Shown here: one piece after another, positions 63,953-64,000 of the stretch
How the letters are laid out: the number at the start of each line of letters is the position of its first letter
Numbering within the stretch: the stretch's first letter is position 1
NCBI GenBank assembly: GCA_049472395.1
Contig: JBLIRR010000026.1
Location: 1-64,000, forward strand
Length of the DNA: 64,000 bases
Direction: 5' to 3'
DNA from: JBLIRR01 sp049472395
GTDB taxonomy: Bacteria > SZUA-182 > DTGQ01 > JBLIRR01
Notes under the pieces: model-generated
The model's input: only the letters and a program-made list of their open reading frames with translations
Told to the model about the DNA's origin: nothing
The model's database searches: none
Program-made: the position numbers and the translations under genes

Positions 63953-64000
63953 ATGGATATATATTTATTACACCATCTTTTAAAAAAATCTGCCTTAAAA
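63953..64000 (+). CDS. Start of possible acyl-CoA ligase, cut by window edge
   Basis: An ATG at 63953 with GGAGAAG upstream opens a frame that reads MDIYLLHHLLKKSALK to the edge. The LLHHLL..SA pattern is like the N-terminus of AMP-forming acyl-CoA/acyl-ACP ligases. It lies 17 nt after the radical SAM gene, so it belongs to the same operon. Only 16 codons are visible, so the identity is tentative. Confidence 0.4.
   Translation, partial: MDIYLLHHLLKKSALK

Overview
The window comes from a diderm (Gram-negative) bacterium with AT-rich DNA and good Shine-Dalgarno sites. The evidence is an LptC-like protein, a lipobox lipoprotein, outer-membrane beta-barrels ending in aromatic or hydrophobic residues, and a sigma-54 activator. 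CHASE2 adenylate cyclases, FecR/TPR/barrel proteins, giant secreted parallel beta-helix proteins and a dockerin-like tail are a mix common in Desulfobacterota, Planctomycetota and Omnitrophota-like lineages. I cannot assign a phylum from this sequence alone.

Left part, about 0-32.8 kb: cell-surface and signalling genes. A 2396-residue seven-module parallel beta-helix protein with a C-terminal dockerin-like pair of calcium loops (minus strand) is divergent from a CHASE2 adenylate cyclase. Convergent to the cyclase is a two-gene minus-strand operon. Its first gene encodes a 4431-residue multidomain surface protein whose C-terminus is an in-frame TPR plus outer-membrane barrel. Its second encodes a FecR-domain protein with an acidic repeat tail. 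Next come an LptC-like gene, a decayed RAYT-type transposase start, a second CHASE2 cyclase, a FecR-TPR-barrel protein behind a consensus sigma-70 promoter, and a small Cys-rich lipoprotein. The cyclase/FecR/TPR-barrel theme therefore occurs twice.

Right part, about 32.8-64 kb: a polyketide/non-ribosomal peptide gene cluster with its own regulation. A GAF-AAA-Fis sigma-54 activator is divergent from a well-spaced -24/-12 promoter with a 17-bp palindrome about 160 bp upstream. The transcript begins with a leader holding hairpins, one terminator-like, and then encodes a NusG-paralogue antiterminator. It continues through 3-hydroxyacyl-CoA dehydrogenase, FkbH-like HAD protein, acyl carrier protein and acyl-CoA dehydrogenase. 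This is the hydroxymalonyl-ACP set (the methoxymalonyl set without its O-methyltransferase). Then come a KAS III enzyme, a DUF2889-like protein, a DUF169 protein, a free-standing acyltransferase, a cis-AT PKS module (KS-AT-DH-KR-ACP), an A-PCP protein whose specificity code reads as glycine with a degenerate condensation-like tail, two AT-less PKS modules (KS-DH-KR-ACP), a 2x[4Fe-4S]-nitroreductase, a B12-type radical SAM protein, and the first codons of what may be an acyl-CoA ligase. No thioesterase is seen, and the cluster runs off the right edge.

The cluster is the most novel part of the window. It mixes cis-AT and trans-AT logic, probably uses a hydroxylated extender unit or a glycerate-derived (tetronate-like) release step, and appears to combine sigma-54 initiation control with processive antitermination over about 28 kb.
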